The notes: a model not told the origin generated them from the sequence alone. A stretch of 64,000 nt of DNA from Halomonas sp. (GCF_011050415.1 NZ_DRFS01000034.1:1-64000), one strand, 5' to 3'; positions 43,833-53,346 are shown, counted from the first letter of the stretch. Made by a program: numbers and translations.

Positions 43833-44627
43833 AAACGGTGGGTTTTCGTAGCGCGTGGTAAGCGAAGCGCACTCGCGGAAGCAGCGCGCAGCGGTGCCGG
43901 GGTTGGGTGCGGTGCCATTGGGCGTCGTTCCGCCGCCTCCCGCGGGTGCCTAAAACGCTCGCTGAACTCGCGTTCTTCGTTACCACGCGCTACGGTCTGT
44001 GCACGCATCTAATTTGGGTTTTCGTAGCGCGTGGTAAGCGAAGCGCACCCGCGGAAGCAGCGCGCAGCGGTGCCGGGGTTGGGTGCGGTGCCATTGGGCG
44101 TCGTTCCGCCGCCTCCCGCGGGTGCCTCATACGCTCGTGCCTCGCGAGATTCCTTACCACGCGCTACGAGTGCACCAAGCTGAATCAATGGGTTTTCGTA
44201 GCGCGGCGTAAGCGTCAGCGCACCCGCGGAAGCAGCGCGCAGCGGTGCCGGGGTTGGGTGCGGTGCCATTGGGCGTCGTTCCGCCGCCTCCCGCGGGTGC
44301 CTAAAACGCTCGCTGAACTCGCGTTCTTCGTTACCACGCGCTACGGTTTGTGCACGCATCTAATTTGGGTTTTCGTAGCGCGGCGTAAGCGTCAGCGCAC
44401 CCGCGGAAGCAGCGCGCAGCGGTGCCGGGGTTGGTATGTGATGCCGAGGTTAGTGTGGTGCCATTGGGCGTCGTTCCGCCGCCTCCCGCGGGTGCCTCAT
44501 ACGCTCGTGCCTCGCGAGATTCGTTACCACGCGCTACGGGTGCACCAGGCTGAATCAATGGCTTTTCGTAGCGCGTGGTAAGCGCAGCGCACCCGCGGAA
44601 GCATCGCGCAGCGGTGCCGGGTCGGTG
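43833..44627. repeat. Palindromic repeat array D (BIME-like), the longest in the window
   Basis: Four full units start near 43846, 44022, 44195 and 44371, and a left half-unit starts near 44565. The period is 173-194 bp. Units begin GTAGCGCG(TGG or GCG)TAAGCG and end TTACCACGCGCTAC; inside, GCACCCGCGG pairs with CCGCGGGTGC. Right arms come in two versions (AACGCTCGCTGAACTCGCG and ATACGCTCGTGCCTCGCGAG) that alternate along the array. It lies between convergent mdh and the HAD phosphatase gene. Confidence 0.92.
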
Positions 44628-44636
44628 TCTCACACC

Positions 44637-45293
44637 CTAGTCCCTTAAGCTCATAATCCGCCATTGACGCTCTTCGGCAATTTTACGCAGGGTGTCGTCG
44701 GGGTCTACCGCGACGGGGTGGTCGACTTTTTCAAGCAGTGGCAGATCATTGTGCGAGTCACTGTAAAACCAAGCGCCATCCATTGATAAATCCTGCTGTT
44801 CCAGCCACTGATTTAAACGGGTGACTTTACCTTCGCGGTAGCTGGGGATCCCGGAAACACGTCCGGTGTAGCGGCCATCGGCAACTTCAGGGTTTACCGC
44901 GATTAAATGATCCACGCCCAAGCGCTCGGCAATCGGAGCGGTAATAAAGCGGTTAGTGGCGGTAATAATCAGCAGCGTATCGCCTTTGGTGCGATGGCGG
45001 GCTAGCAGCTCTTCCGCTTTGGGTAGAATATGCGGCTCAATTTTGCTGACCATAAATTGCTGATGCCACGCGGCAAGCTGTTCAGGCGGATTATCGGCCA
45101 GCGGCTTAAGCGCCACTTCCAAAAAGGCCGCCATATCCAGGGTGCCCGCATTGTAATCGGCCATGAAGCGCTCATTGGCTTCCCGGTAAGCAACCGGGTC
45201 TACCGCGCCCTGTTCGAGTAAAAACTCGCCCCAGGCATGATCGCTATCGGTGGATAGCAACGTATTATCCAAATCGAAAATGGCCAGACTCAC
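44637..45293 (-). CDS. HAD-superfamily subfamily IB phosphatase
   Basis: A 218-aa phosphatase with the DxDxT motif FDLDNTL at residues 5-11, the lysine/motif III region and DSHNDLPLL near residue 180. It is a SerB-like IB hydrolase. Genes of this type sit beside rppH-ptsP in pseudomonads, and here the gene is divergent from rppH. The start is GTG with GGGGAG upstream. The substrate is not known from sequence; phosphoserine or another small phosphomonoester is likely. Confidence 0.82.
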   Translation of the reverse strand: MSLAIFDLDNTLLSTDSDHAWGEFLLEQGAVDPVAYREANERFMADYNAGTLDMAAFLEVALKPLADNPPEQLAAWHQQFMVSKIEPHILPKAEELLARHRTKGDTLLIITATNRFITAPIAERLGVDHLIAVNPEVADGRYTGRVSGIPSYREGKVTRLNQWLEQQDLSMDGAWFYSDSHNDLPLLEKVDHPVAVDPDDTLRKIAEERQWRIMSLRD

Positions 45294-45478
45294 GGCGCTC
45301 CCCTTATGGTTAGTGTGATTTATAAAGCGCCGGATTATCGCAGAGTCGCCCTGGCTTTCCCACCAACGATCAAGTTAAGACAAAGTAAGCATTCACCACT
45401 TAGCGTTATATTGTATTGATACGCTTGTCTCCCTTGTGGAAAAATGGGGACAACTGAAAATTTATGAAGGTGAAACCC

Positions 45479-45970
45479 GTGATCGACGCTGACGGCTTTC
45501 GCCCCAATGTTGGCATCATTATTGCCAATAGCCAGGGGCAGCTGCTTTGGGCGCGTCGGGTAGGACAAAATGCGTGGCAATTTCCCCAGGGGGGCATCAA
45601 TGCAAGCGAGACGCCACAACAAGCGCTTTTTCGTGAGCTTTACGAAGAGATCGGTTTAACCGCCGACGATGTTGATATTGTTGCCTGCACCCGGGGCTGG
45701 CTACGTTACCGTCTGCCACGACGTATGATTCGCACACATTCGCGTCCGGTCTGTATTGGCCAGAAGCAGAAGTGGTTTTTATTAAAAATCCGTTGCCAGG
45801 AAAGCCAGATTTGCATGACGGCAACGCCCACACCTGAATTTGATGGGTGGCGGTGGGTGAGCTACTGGTACCCGTTAGGGCAAGTTGTTCCTTTCAAACG
45901 AGAGGTATATCGGCGCGCGCTACGAGAGTTATCTCCCCGCGTTCAGCGCCTGGCACAGGATGAAGATTAG
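45479..45970 (+). CDS. rppH: RNA pyrophosphohydrolase RppH
   Basis: A 163-aa Nudix enzyme that removes pyrophosphate from 5'-triphosphorylated mRNAs and starts RNase E-dependent decay. The Nudix box is complete at residues 38-60 (G38, E44, R52-E53, E56-E57). IDADGFRPNVGIII and WRWVSYWYP are family hallmarks. I choose the GTG at 45479 because AAGG lies eight bases upstream and the product then starts MID-DG as in relatives; an ATG at 45464 would add five residues. It lies 66 bp ahead of ptsP. Confidence 0.92.
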   Translation: MIDADGFRPNVGIIIANSQGQLLWARRVGQNAWQFPQGGINASETPQQALFRELYEEIGLTADDVDIVACTRGWLRYRLPRRMIRTHSRPVCIGQKQKWFLLKIRCQESQICMTATPTPEFDGWRWVSYWYPLGQVVPFKREVYRRALRELSPRVQRLAQDED

Positions 45971-46036
45971 GGCGACCCCGCTGCTCGAAAGGGCAGTGCA
46001 GGTCTGCCAGGAAATTCCTCAGCGAGGCAAATAATA

Positions 46037-48316
46037 GTGAAAAGTAAAACGTCCATGCTTGAGGTGTTGCGCCGAGTTATTCAAGAAGTGAATGGCGCTC
46101 GCAACCTCGACGCCGCGCTGTCCACGATGGTTCGCCGAATTCGTAAGGCAATGCAGACCGATGTGTGCTCCTTCTATCTTTACGACAAAGAGATTGAGTC
46201 GCTGGTATTGATGGAAACCATTGGCCTACGCACGCAAGCGGTGGGTCGCGTTGTACTGCCATTAGGCGAAGGCTTGGTAGGTCTGGTAGCGAAACGCAGC
46301 GAGCCGTTAAATCTCGAAGATGCCCAGACCCACCCCCAGTTTCGTTATTTCGAAGCCACGGGGGAAGAGCGCTACTCAAGTTTCTTAGGCGTACCGATTA
46401 TTCACCAGCGCCATATGCTTGGCGTGCTGGTGGTTCAGCAGGCCGAAAAGCGCCGCTACAATGATGAAGACGAAGCATTTCTGGTGACCATGGCCGCCCA
46501 ACTGGCAGGCGTACTTGCCCACGCATTAGCGACCGGCAACTTAATGCGCCCAGCACTGGCCGGTGGCCAGGCAATGTTTAAAGGCGTGGCAGCATCGCCC
46601 GGTATGGCCATGGGTGAAGCAGTCGTCATTACCCCGCCTGCTGATCTTAATAGCGTGCCTGATCTGATCCCAAGCGATCAAGATTATGAAGTCGCACGCT
46701 TAAAAGAAGCCATTGGCAAAACCCGCAATGAAATTCGTGCTGCCGCCGAGCGCTTAGCAAGCCGTATTTCCGCTCAAGAGCTGGCGCTGTTTGATGTATA
46801 TCAACAGATGCTGGGTGAAGCAGCGCTTGCCGATGAAGTCGAAAAACGCATTCGTGAAGGGCAGTGGGCACCCGGCGCACTGGCCGATGTAGTGCGCCGC
46901 CACGTGCAGTACCTAGAGCGGGTAGACGATAACTACCTGCGTGAGCGTGCTGCTGATATCCGTGACCTTGGCCGCCGAGTACTTGCGCACCTGCAGGAAG
47001 ACACCCCCTCAACGCCAGAAACCTACCCCGATAACGCCATTTTGGTGGGTGATGAAATCAGCGTAGCAATGCTGGGTGAAGTGCCCCGTGACAAGCTCAA
47101 AGGGCTGGTCTCGGTGCGTGGCTCTAGCACCTCGCATGTAGCCATTGTGGCTCGCGCCATGGGCATTCCAACGGTGCTGGGCATGGTGGATTTACCGCTG
47201 CCGCGCCTGGGAGGCGCGGCCGTGGTGCTGGATGGCCACCGAGGCCGCCTGTTTGTCCGCCCAGCCGCAGAGTTAACAGCGCGCTACGCAAGTTTGATTG
47301 CCGAAGAGGAAGCGCTCAGCGAGCTGCTTGAGCACGAACAGGATTTACCCAGTGAAACACCCGACGGCCATACCATGCCGTTAATGGTTAACACTGGGTT
47401 GGCAGTAGATGCCACTGCGCTGCTGAAAAGCCGCATAGGTGGAGTAGGACTATACCGCACCGAAGTGCCGTTTATGATCACCGAACGCTTCCCCGGTGAA
47501 AAAGAGCAAACCAAGCTCTACCGCGACCAGTTGGAAGGCTTCGCACCGCTGCCGGTGGTCATGCGTACCCTCGATATCGGCGGCGACAAAGATCTACCCT
47601 ATTTCCCTATCGAAGAGGCTAATCCGTTCCTTGGCTGGCGCGGTATGCGAGTAACGCTGGATCACCCAGAAGTGCTGATGGTGCAACTGCGCGCCATGCT
47701 TAAAGCCTCGATTGATCTGGATAACCTCTACGTACTGTTCCCGATGATCACCAACGTGGAAGAGGTGGATGAAGCGCTGCGTCTGCTGGATCGCGCCATT
47801 TTAGAGCTGGGCGAAGAGGGCATTATTGTCATTCGGCCCCAGGTCGGCGTAATGATTGAAGTCCCCGCCACCATCTACCAAATGGATGCGCTGGCCAAAC
47901 GAGTCGATTTCTTCTCCGTGGGCAGCAATGATCTTACCCAGTATTTACTAGCGGTAGATCGCAACAACCCACGGGTGTCGAGTCTTTACGATGCGCTACA
48001 CCCCGCCCTGCTCGGTGCCTTATTGGAGCTATCTACCGACGCCAAGCGGCTTAATAAGCCGATTTCGCTGTGCGGAGAATTGGCTGGTGATCCTGCTGGC
48101 GCGCTGCTGCTAATGGCCATGGGCTTTACCAGCCTTTCGATGAATGCGCCCAGCCTGCCTAAGGTGCGCGCCGCTATTCGTCGGGTGCCATTTAGCGATG
48201 CCTCGCAGTTACTTGAAGAGGTCATGCAACTGGATACGCCAGCCCAGGTGCATACGCATTTAGAGCAGCGCTTAGATGAGTGGCAACTGTCGCACCTGAT
48301 GCCGCCTCGGGATTAG
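46037..48316 (+). CDS. ptsP: PEP-protein phosphotransferase PtsP (Enzyme I-Ntr)
   Basis: A 759-aa first enzyme of the nitrogen-related phosphotransferase system, passing phosphate from PEP to NPr. An N-terminal GAF sensor (about 10-165) is followed by the EI domains. The phosphorylated His is about residue 367 (RGSSTSHVAIVAR) and the PEP-binding domain has the catalytic Cys in SLCGELAGD near 680. The start is GTG at 46037 or the ATG six codons later (46055), where relatives begin MLxxLRxxxQEV. The rppH-ptsP order is conserved in many gammaproteobacteria. Confidence 0.93.
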   Translation: MKSKTSMLEVLRRVIQEVNGARNLDAALSTMVRRIRKAMQTDVCSFYLYDKEIESLVLMETIGLRTQAVGRVVLPLGEGLVGLVAKRSEPLNLEDAQTHPQFRYFEATGEERYSSFLGVPIIHQRHMLGVLVVQQAEKRRYNDEDEAFLVTMAAQLAGVLAHALATGNLMRPALAGGQAMFKGVAASPGMAMGEAVVITPPADLNSVPDLIPSDQDYEVARLKEAIGKTRNEIRAAAERLASRISAQELALFDVYQQMLGEAALADEVEKRIREGQWAPGALADVVRRHVQYLERVDDNYLRERAADIRDLGRRVLAHLQEDTPSTPETYPDNAILVGDEISVAMLGEVPRDKLKGLVSVRGSSTSHVAIVARAMGIPTVLGMVDLPLPRLGGAAVVLDGHRGRLFVRPAAELTARYASLIAEEEALSELLEHEQDLPSETPDGHTMPLMVNTGLAVDATALLKSRIGGVGLYRTEVPFMITERFPGEKEQTKLYRDQLEGFAPLPVVMRTLDIGGDKDLPYFPIEEANPFLGWRGMRVTLDHPEVLMVQLRAMLKASIDLDNLYVLFPMITNVEEVDEALRLLDRAILELGEEGIIVIRPQVGVMIEVPATIYQMDALAKRVDFFSVGSNDLTQYLLAVDRNNPRVSSLYDALHPALLGALLELSTDAKRLNKPISLCGELAGDPAGALLLMAMGFTSLSMNAPSLPKVRAAIRRVPFSDASQLLEEVMQLDTPAQVHTHLEQRLDEWQLSHLMPPRD

Positions 48317-48341
48317 ATTTCACCTGAAAAGTGGTGGGGTG

Positions 48342-49115
48342 TCATATCTGATGGCGGGAAATCGCTAGGGTAGTTTCGCTTTCAAAGCGCCCTAGCGGCC
48401 CAAAGCTCTGTTCCGTTATCTCAATGTTACCCGCTTGATCAAGCGTTAACCATGAGGTGGCGCGGGTGCCGTAGCGCTCGCCAACAATAAATGCCGCCGA
48501 GAGCTGGCGTTCCAATTCAAGCCCTACGCCGGTATCCGGCAGCTCATCAATATTGGCTTCGTGAGGGTTTTGCATTGCGTCTTTAACGCTGCTTGGCCAA
48601 TCAAGCAGAAAACTCTGCTCAAGCGCATTGCGCACATGGACAAGCTTAGGCCACGGTGAATTAAGGTCTGCGTTAGATAAGCCGTGCACGCCAGGCGCTA
48701 CTTCGCTGAGAGATAAGCGTTCTCGGCCGCGGTGCAAGTGCCAAAGCCGCTGGGGCGTTGCAACAAGTAGGTTAAATCCCGCATAGCGTAAGGCATCTCC
48801 TTTGCTTAGTGCGATTAGCCACGCTTCAATATCGTCGCACTGCAGGGCATCAGCCACTAGATGGCCTCGGCTAGGCGCGTCTGGTGGCAAAGTTAGGTGA
48901 GGATCGCGTACATTAGTTAGCGCCGCGACAATGCCGCCTCGCTTCACGGCCAGCCAAGAGCCGCCAGCCTCTAAATCGCGACCACCGGCAATCTCAGCGT
49001 TATCTTGCCAATGATCGAGCGAAGCAGTGGGGCGTGCATGGAATTCATCGCGGTTACCCATTAGCCTTAGCGGTATGGGAGAGCCGGGTTGCCACGCAAA
49101 TGTTATTAAACACAT
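48342..49115 (-). CDS. NRDE (TANGO2-like) family protein
   Basis: A 257-aa protein of the NRDE family, named after the motif visible as GNRDEFHARPT near residue 20. The start at 49115 gives MCLITFAW, placing Cys at position 2, the invariant Cys of the family; an upstream in-frame start would bury it. The fold is thought to be Ntn-hydrolase-like. The eukaryotic homologue TANGO2 is linked to haem and lipid handling; bacterial function is open. It converges with ptsP, leaving only 25 bp between stops. Confidence 0.82.
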   Translation of the reverse strand: MCLITFAWQPGSPIPLRLMGNRDEFHARPTASLDHWQDNAEIAGGRDLEAGGSWLAVKRGGIVAALTNVRDPHLTLPPDAPSRGHLVADALQCDDIEAWLIALSKGDALRYAGFNLLVATPQRLWHLHRGRERLSLSEVAPGVHGLSNADLNSPWPKLVHVRNALEQSFLLDWPSSVKDAMQNPHEANIDELPDTGVGLELERQLSAAFIVGERYGTRATSWLTLDQAGNIEITEQSFGPLGRFESETTLAISRHQI

Positions 49116-49336
49116 ATAGCGAACTCGCAGGCAAAAAAGAGTAAAAGCGTTCAACGGAAGAGCAGCATGACAGTAACTAAATGTAGACGTACACTAATGT
49201 CAGTATCACGTTTGTAGCATAAATCACGCTACTCCATGGATGCGCGATGGTGTGTTTAGCAACATCAGCACGCACCTCTGTGTTTCAACAACGGTCACGT
49301 TATCACAGGCCTTTTGGCCACGAGGAAGGCGAGATC

Positions 49337-50524
49337 ATGCAACGCTATCAAAGGGAGCACTTCTGGAACGCCATTGTATGGCCTCTAGTGTGGCCTTTGC
49401 TGCTTTCACAAGCGGCATTGATACTACTGTGCCTGGCAGTGGCAGCCGCAATATGGTGGATGTCGCCGAGTTATGTCTCATGGAGCACCACGCTATGGTT
49501 AACGTTAGCGCTACTCATGGGCAGTAGTTTGAATGTTGGTGCCTTTCTTATGCTAATAAAAGCGCGTGCCCGTCGAAAAGACACCCGCTTTATGCAAGAG
49601 CTGACTGAGCTTGAACAGCACAGCCAAGCGCTATGTGAGACGGCTGTCAGGTCAATAGCAGACCACAAATGCTCTCCGCCAAAGGCTGTAGATGAAACCC
49701 ACCTGCCACTCCAACGTCTGGCCAGCGTCAACGCTGTGCTGGCAGGGCTAGAGCGTTGCATGCACTGCTCACAAGTGGCCAGCAACGTTTCTAGAAACAC
49801 TCAGCAAGAGCATGAACAGTCATTGTTGGCAGACCTGCAGCGTCAGCAACTGCAGCTTAAGCAGTTAACGGCAGGCCGTGATCGAGCACGTGAAGAGTCA
49901 CGTTTAAAGTCTAGTTATTTAACGCTGCTGCAGAGTGAAACCGAGAATTTAGATGAATTTCTAAATGCTATGGCTGACGACGATACCAGTGCTAAATGTC
50001 TTCATAATATCACCAGTGTGCGTGAGCGGCTGACGGATATCCGCGCGCTGTTGTCCAGCCTTGTGCAGCAAAGCACAGAGGAAGAGAGTGAGCGGCAGCA
50101 GGAAGAAAATGCCGTATTACAACGGCATTTGCGGGTGCTAGTGGTAGATGATGGACCCGTTAATTTGATGCTGGCGCGCCAAATGCTTGAAACCCAAGGG
50201 CTTCAGGTAGAAGGCGTTAGCAGCGGCGAGCAAGCATTAGAACGTCAGCGCAATAGTGTGTTTGATTTAGTATTTATGGATATTTTTATGCCCACACTAG
50301 ATGGGCTCGAAACCACTCGGCGGTGGCGTGAATACGAGCGAAGCCACGGTGGTAAAAAAAGCGTTCTAGTGGCGCTAACTGCTAATATAGACAATGCTGG
50401 GCGCGATGCCTGTCTGGCCTCGGGTATGGACGATCTGCTGTCAAAACCCTATCAGCCCGAAACCCTTCTCAATATGATTGCTAGCTGGTTCCCCGGCACA
50501 ATGGCAGTGTCACCGTCTCCCTAA
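49337..50524 (+). CDS. Membrane-anchored response-regulator protein (degenerate hybrid sensor kinase)
   Basis: A 395-aa protein. Two membrane segments (about 14-41 and 49-71), a coiled-coil region and then a C-terminal receiver domain (about 257-385). The receiver is intact: VVDDG acidic pocket, phosphoacceptor D315 (FMDIFMPTLDG), a Thr in ALTAN and a Lys in LSKPYQP. The segment SRLKSSYLTLLQSETENL before it resembles the H-box helix of hybrid kinases (normally a KSxFLxxMSHExRTP pattern) but has no His, and no ATPase domain is present. The ATG at 49337 follows AAGGCGAG; an earlier start at 49247 lacks support. It may act as a phosphate sink or membrane signalling platform. Confidence 0.75.
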   Translation: MQRYQREHFWNAIVWPLVWPLLLSQAALILLCLAVAAAIWWMSPSYVSWSTTLWLTLALLMGSSLNVGAFLMLIKARARRKDTRFMQELTELEQHSQALCETAVRSIADHKCSPPKAVDETHLPLQRLASVNAVLAGLERCMHCSQVASNVSRNTQQEHEQSLLADLQRQQLQLKQLTAGRDRAREESRLKSSYLTLLQSETENLDEFLNAMADDDTSAKCLHNITSVRERLTDIRALLSSLVQQSTEEESERQQEENAVLQRHLRVLVVDDGPVNLMLARQMLETQGLQVEGVSSGEQALERQRNSVFDLVFMDIFMPTLDGLETTRRWREYERSHGGKKSVLVALTANIDNAGRDACLASGMDDLLSKPYQPETLLNMIASWFPGTMAVSPSP

Positions 50525-50632
50525 CGTTATCAGTGCGACAATAATGGTGGCTTTCTAGCGAGGCGTAATTATCATTGTGCGCTTATCATTCGCGTTAGTG
50601 CTTACTTCCTTTGGTTAGATTAGAGAGTGTAA

Positions 50633-51427
50633 ATGATTAATTACCCGACGATTGACCCAGTGGCTATTTCCTTAGGGCCGCTGCAAGTCCATTGGTATGG
50701 CTTGATGTACGTAGTGGGTTTTGCCGCCGCCTGGTGGCTTGGCTGCAAGCGTGCATCACGCATTGGTCTTAATAATGACGATATCAGCGACTTATTATTC
50801 TATTGCGCGATAGGGGTAGTGGCCGGTGGACGTTTGGGCTACGCGCTATTTTACGGGCTGGGGCAGTGGTCAGCCGACCCGTTATGGGTATTCCGCGTAT
50901 GGGATGGCGGTATGAGCTTTCACGGCGGGCTAATCGGTGTGGTGCTCGCCGCCTGGATATTTGCCCGGCGTAAACAGCTGGCTTTCCTAACGCTCACCGA
51001 CTTTATTGCTCCTGTGGTCACTATCGGGTTAGGTGCAGGGCGCATTGGTAACTTCATCAACCATGAGTTGCCAGGCCGCGTTACCTCCCTCCCTTGGGGC
51101 ATGCCATTTCCAGGTATGGGGCCTGAACCTCGTCATCCATCAGCGCTTTATGAAGCCTTTCTAGAAGGCGCTGTCCTGTTCGTTATTTTATGGTGGGTAT
51201 CCGCCAAGCCAACCGCGCGGGGCTTAGTTTCCGGGCTATTTTTAGTCTGTTACGGCGTCTTCCGCTTCTTGGTCGAATTTGTCCGCATGCCGGATGCCCA
51301 TATTGGCTATCTCGCCTTCGGCTGGTTCACCATGGGCATGCTACTCACACTACCCATGATCGCCCTAGGCCTGTTTATCATCGCCTGGTCCCGCTCACAG
51401 CCGGTGGATGTAAAAGCAGCAAGCTAA
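50633..51427 (+). CDS. lgt: Prolipoprotein diacylglyceryl transferase
   Basis: A 264-aa inner-membrane enzyme that attaches diacylglycerol to the lipobox Cys of prolipoproteins. The Lgt signature GLGAGRIGNFINHELPGR is near residue 137 and the essential HGG motif is in FHGGLIGV near residue 102; YGL and RHPSALYE segments are also typical. About seven membrane segments. It precedes thyA, its usual neighbour, but the pair is separated by repeat array E. Confidence 0.94.
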   Translation: MINYPTIDPVAISLGPLQVHWYGLMYVVGFAAAWWLGCKRASRIGLNNDDISDLLFYCAIGVVAGGRLGYALFYGLGQWSADPLWVFRVWDGGMSFHGGLIGVVLAAWIFARRKQLAFLTLTDFIAPVVTIGLGAGRIGNFINHELPGRVTSLPWGMPFPGMGPEPRHPSALYEAFLEGAVLFVILWWVSAKPTARGLVSGLFLVCYGVFRFLVEFVRMPDAHIGYLAFGWFTMGMLLTLPMIALGLFIIAWSRSQPVDVKAAS

Positions 51428-51447
51428 GATAAAACGCCGTAAACAAA

Positions 51448-51879
51448 GGTTTTCGTAGCGCGGCGTAAGCGTTAGCGCACCCGCGAAAGCATCGCGCAGC
51501 GGTGCCAAGGTTTGGTTGAGATGCCACTGGGCGTCGTTCCGCCGCCTCCCGCGGGTGCCTCCAAACGCTCGCTGAACTCGCGTTCCTCGTTACCACGCGC
51601 TACGGTTTGTGCACGCACTTGAAACGGTGGTTTTCGTAGCGCGTGGTAAGCCTACGGCGCACCCGCGAAAGCATCGCGCAGCGGTGCCAAGGTTTGGTTG
51701 AGATGCCACTCGGCGTCGTTCCGCCGCCTCCCGCGGGTGCCTCCAAACGCTCGCTGAACTCGCATTCCTCGTTACCACGCGCTACGGGTATATGCACGGA
51801 GCAGGATCAATGGGTTTTCGTAGCGCGGCGTAAGCGTCAGCGCACCCGCGGAAGCAGCGCGCAGCGGTGCCGGGGGTTA
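51448..51879. repeat. Palindromic repeat array E (BIME-like) inserted between lgt and thyA
   Basis: Two full units (from about 51451 and 51633) and a left half-unit (from about 51815). This is the only array in the window between co-directional genes, splitting a pair that is close together in related genomes. Units carry CCTCCAAACGCTCGCTGAAC right arms, a third arm variant. Confidence 0.9.
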
Positions 51880-51971
51880 ATTGAACAATGCTAACAAACC
51901 GTCACCGCTAGACCGAGCCGCTATGGCAGCCTAGAATAAACCGCTATACCGCCTGTTAATTTGGAATTTCT

Positions 51972-52790
51972 GTGACTGCCACAATGCCCGCGCTTGAGCA
52001 ACCCTATTTAGATTTGATGCAAACCGTCTTGGATCATGGCGTTGACCGCCATGACCGTACTGGCGTTGGCACGCGCTCCGTATTTGGCCATCAAATGCGC
52101 TTTGATTTGTCCCGGGGTTTTCCACTGCTGACAACCAAAAAGCTCCACCTGCGCTCTATCATCCATGAGCTGCTATGGTTTCTGAAAGGCGACACCAATA
52201 TTGGTTACCTGAAAGAGAATGGCGTACGCATTTGGGACGACTGGGCAGACGAAAATGGTGACCTGGGGCCTGTCTATGGCTACCAGTGGCGCAGTTGGCC
52301 CGACCCAAAAGGCGGAAGCGTTGACCAAATTGCCAAAGTGCTGCAACAAATCCGTACCCATCCGCAGTCGCGTCGTTTAATTGTCTCAGCATGGAACCCG
52401 GCCCAGGTAGATGAAATGCAACTGCCGCCGTGCCACTGCCTGTTCCAGTTCTACGTTGCTAATGGAAAGCTCTCGTGCCAGCTTTACCAGCGCAGCGCCG
52501 ATATCTTCCTGGGCGTACCGTTTAACATTGCCAGCTACGCTTTGCTGCTCACCATGGTGGCGCAGGTCACCGGCCTTAAACCAGGTGAGTTTATTCACAC
52601 CTTAGGCGATGCTCACCTGTACAGTAACCACATAGAGCAAGCCAAGGAACAGCTAACGCGCACGCCCAACGCTGCGCCACAGCTAGTGCTTAATCCAGAA
52701 ATAGATGACTTATTCGCGTTTAGCTTCGAAGATATCCATATTGATGCCTACGATCCCCATCCGCATATCAAAGCCGAGGTGGCGGTATGA
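51972..52790 (+). CDS. thyA: Thymidylate synthase
   Basis: A 272-aa enzyme (E. coli ThyA is 264 aa) that makes dTMP from dUMP using methylene-tetrahydrofolate. The catalytic Cys is in LPPCHCLFQFY near residue 155 and the folate/dUMP segment QRSADIFLGVPFNIASY follows. The start is a GTG at 51972 with no clear ribosome site; an ATG four codons later (51984) is equally possible. Its stop overlaps folA (ATGA), matching the shared folate cycle. Confidence 0.95.
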   Translation: MTATMPALEQPYLDLMQTVLDHGVDRHDRTGVGTRSVFGHQMRFDLSRGFPLLTTKKLHLRSIIHELLWFLKGDTNIGYLKENGVRIWDDWADENGDLGPVYGYQWRSWPDPKGGSVDQIAKVLQQIRTHPQSRRLIVSAWNPAQVDEMQLPPCHCLFQFYVANGKLSCQLYQRSADIFLGVPFNIASYALLLTMVAQVTGLKPGEFIHTLGDAHLYSNHIEQAKEQLTRTPNAAPQLVLNPEIDDLFAFSFEDIHIDAYDPHPHIKAEVAV

Positions 52791-53326
52791 GCCAGCAAAA
52801 CGACGCGTTTGACTCCTTAGTGCCGGTGGCAATGATTGTCGCCATGGCAAAAAATCGAGTTATCGGCGTTGAAGGCAAGCTACCTTGGTACTTGCCAGAA
52901 GATTTAAAGTTCTTCAAACGCATTACCCAAGCGAAACCGCTCGTGATGGGACGCAAAACGTTTACCTCGATTGGCAAAGCACTGCCGAATAGGCTTAACG
53001 TAGTGGTTACCCGCAACGCAGAATTTTCACATGAAAGCGTGCGCGTGTGCCACGATCTACCGGCAGCACTGGCACTGGCAGACCAACACGCCACCATAGA
53101 AGCAGCTGAAGAGATTATGGTAATGGGCGGCGGTGAGATCTATCGTCAGGCGTTACCCTTTGCCCAGCGGCTATACATAACAGAAGTGGATATCGAAGTA
53201 GAAGGCGACGCCACGTTTCCAGCTATTGATCACCAAGCGTGGCGAGAAGTGCAGCGTGTAGCAGGGCAGCCAGCCGAAGGGCAGCCAAACTACGATTTCG
53301 TAGTCTACGAGCGCACCGCCGACTGA
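52787..53326 (+). CDS. folA: Dihydrofolate reductase
   Basis: A 179-aa enzyme (E. coli FolA is 159 aa) that regenerates tetrahydrofolate after ThyA. Motifs: KNRVIGVEGKLPWYLPEDLKFF (about residues 23-44), GRKTFTSIG and VMGGGEIYRQALP. About 15 extra N-terminal residues precede the core if the overlapping ATG is used. It is translationally coupled to thyA by a 4-bp overlap. Confidence 0.95.
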   Translation: MSQQNDAFDSLVPVAMIVAMAKNRVIGVEGKLPWYLPEDLKFFKRITQAKPLVMGRKTFTSIGKALPNRLNVVVTRNAEFSHESVRVCHDLPAALALADQHATIEAAEEIMVMGGGEIYRQALPFAQRLYITEVDIEVEGDATFPAIDHQAWREVQRVAGQPAEGQPNYDFVVYERTAD

Positions 53327-53346
53327 AAAGGTCAAAGGAGAAGGCT

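Noticed and set aside
51448..51879. CRISPR array
   Set aside because: The repeat units are about 150-180 bp palindromic pairs with short conserved spacers, no unique spacers of 30-40 bp, and no cas genes nearby.
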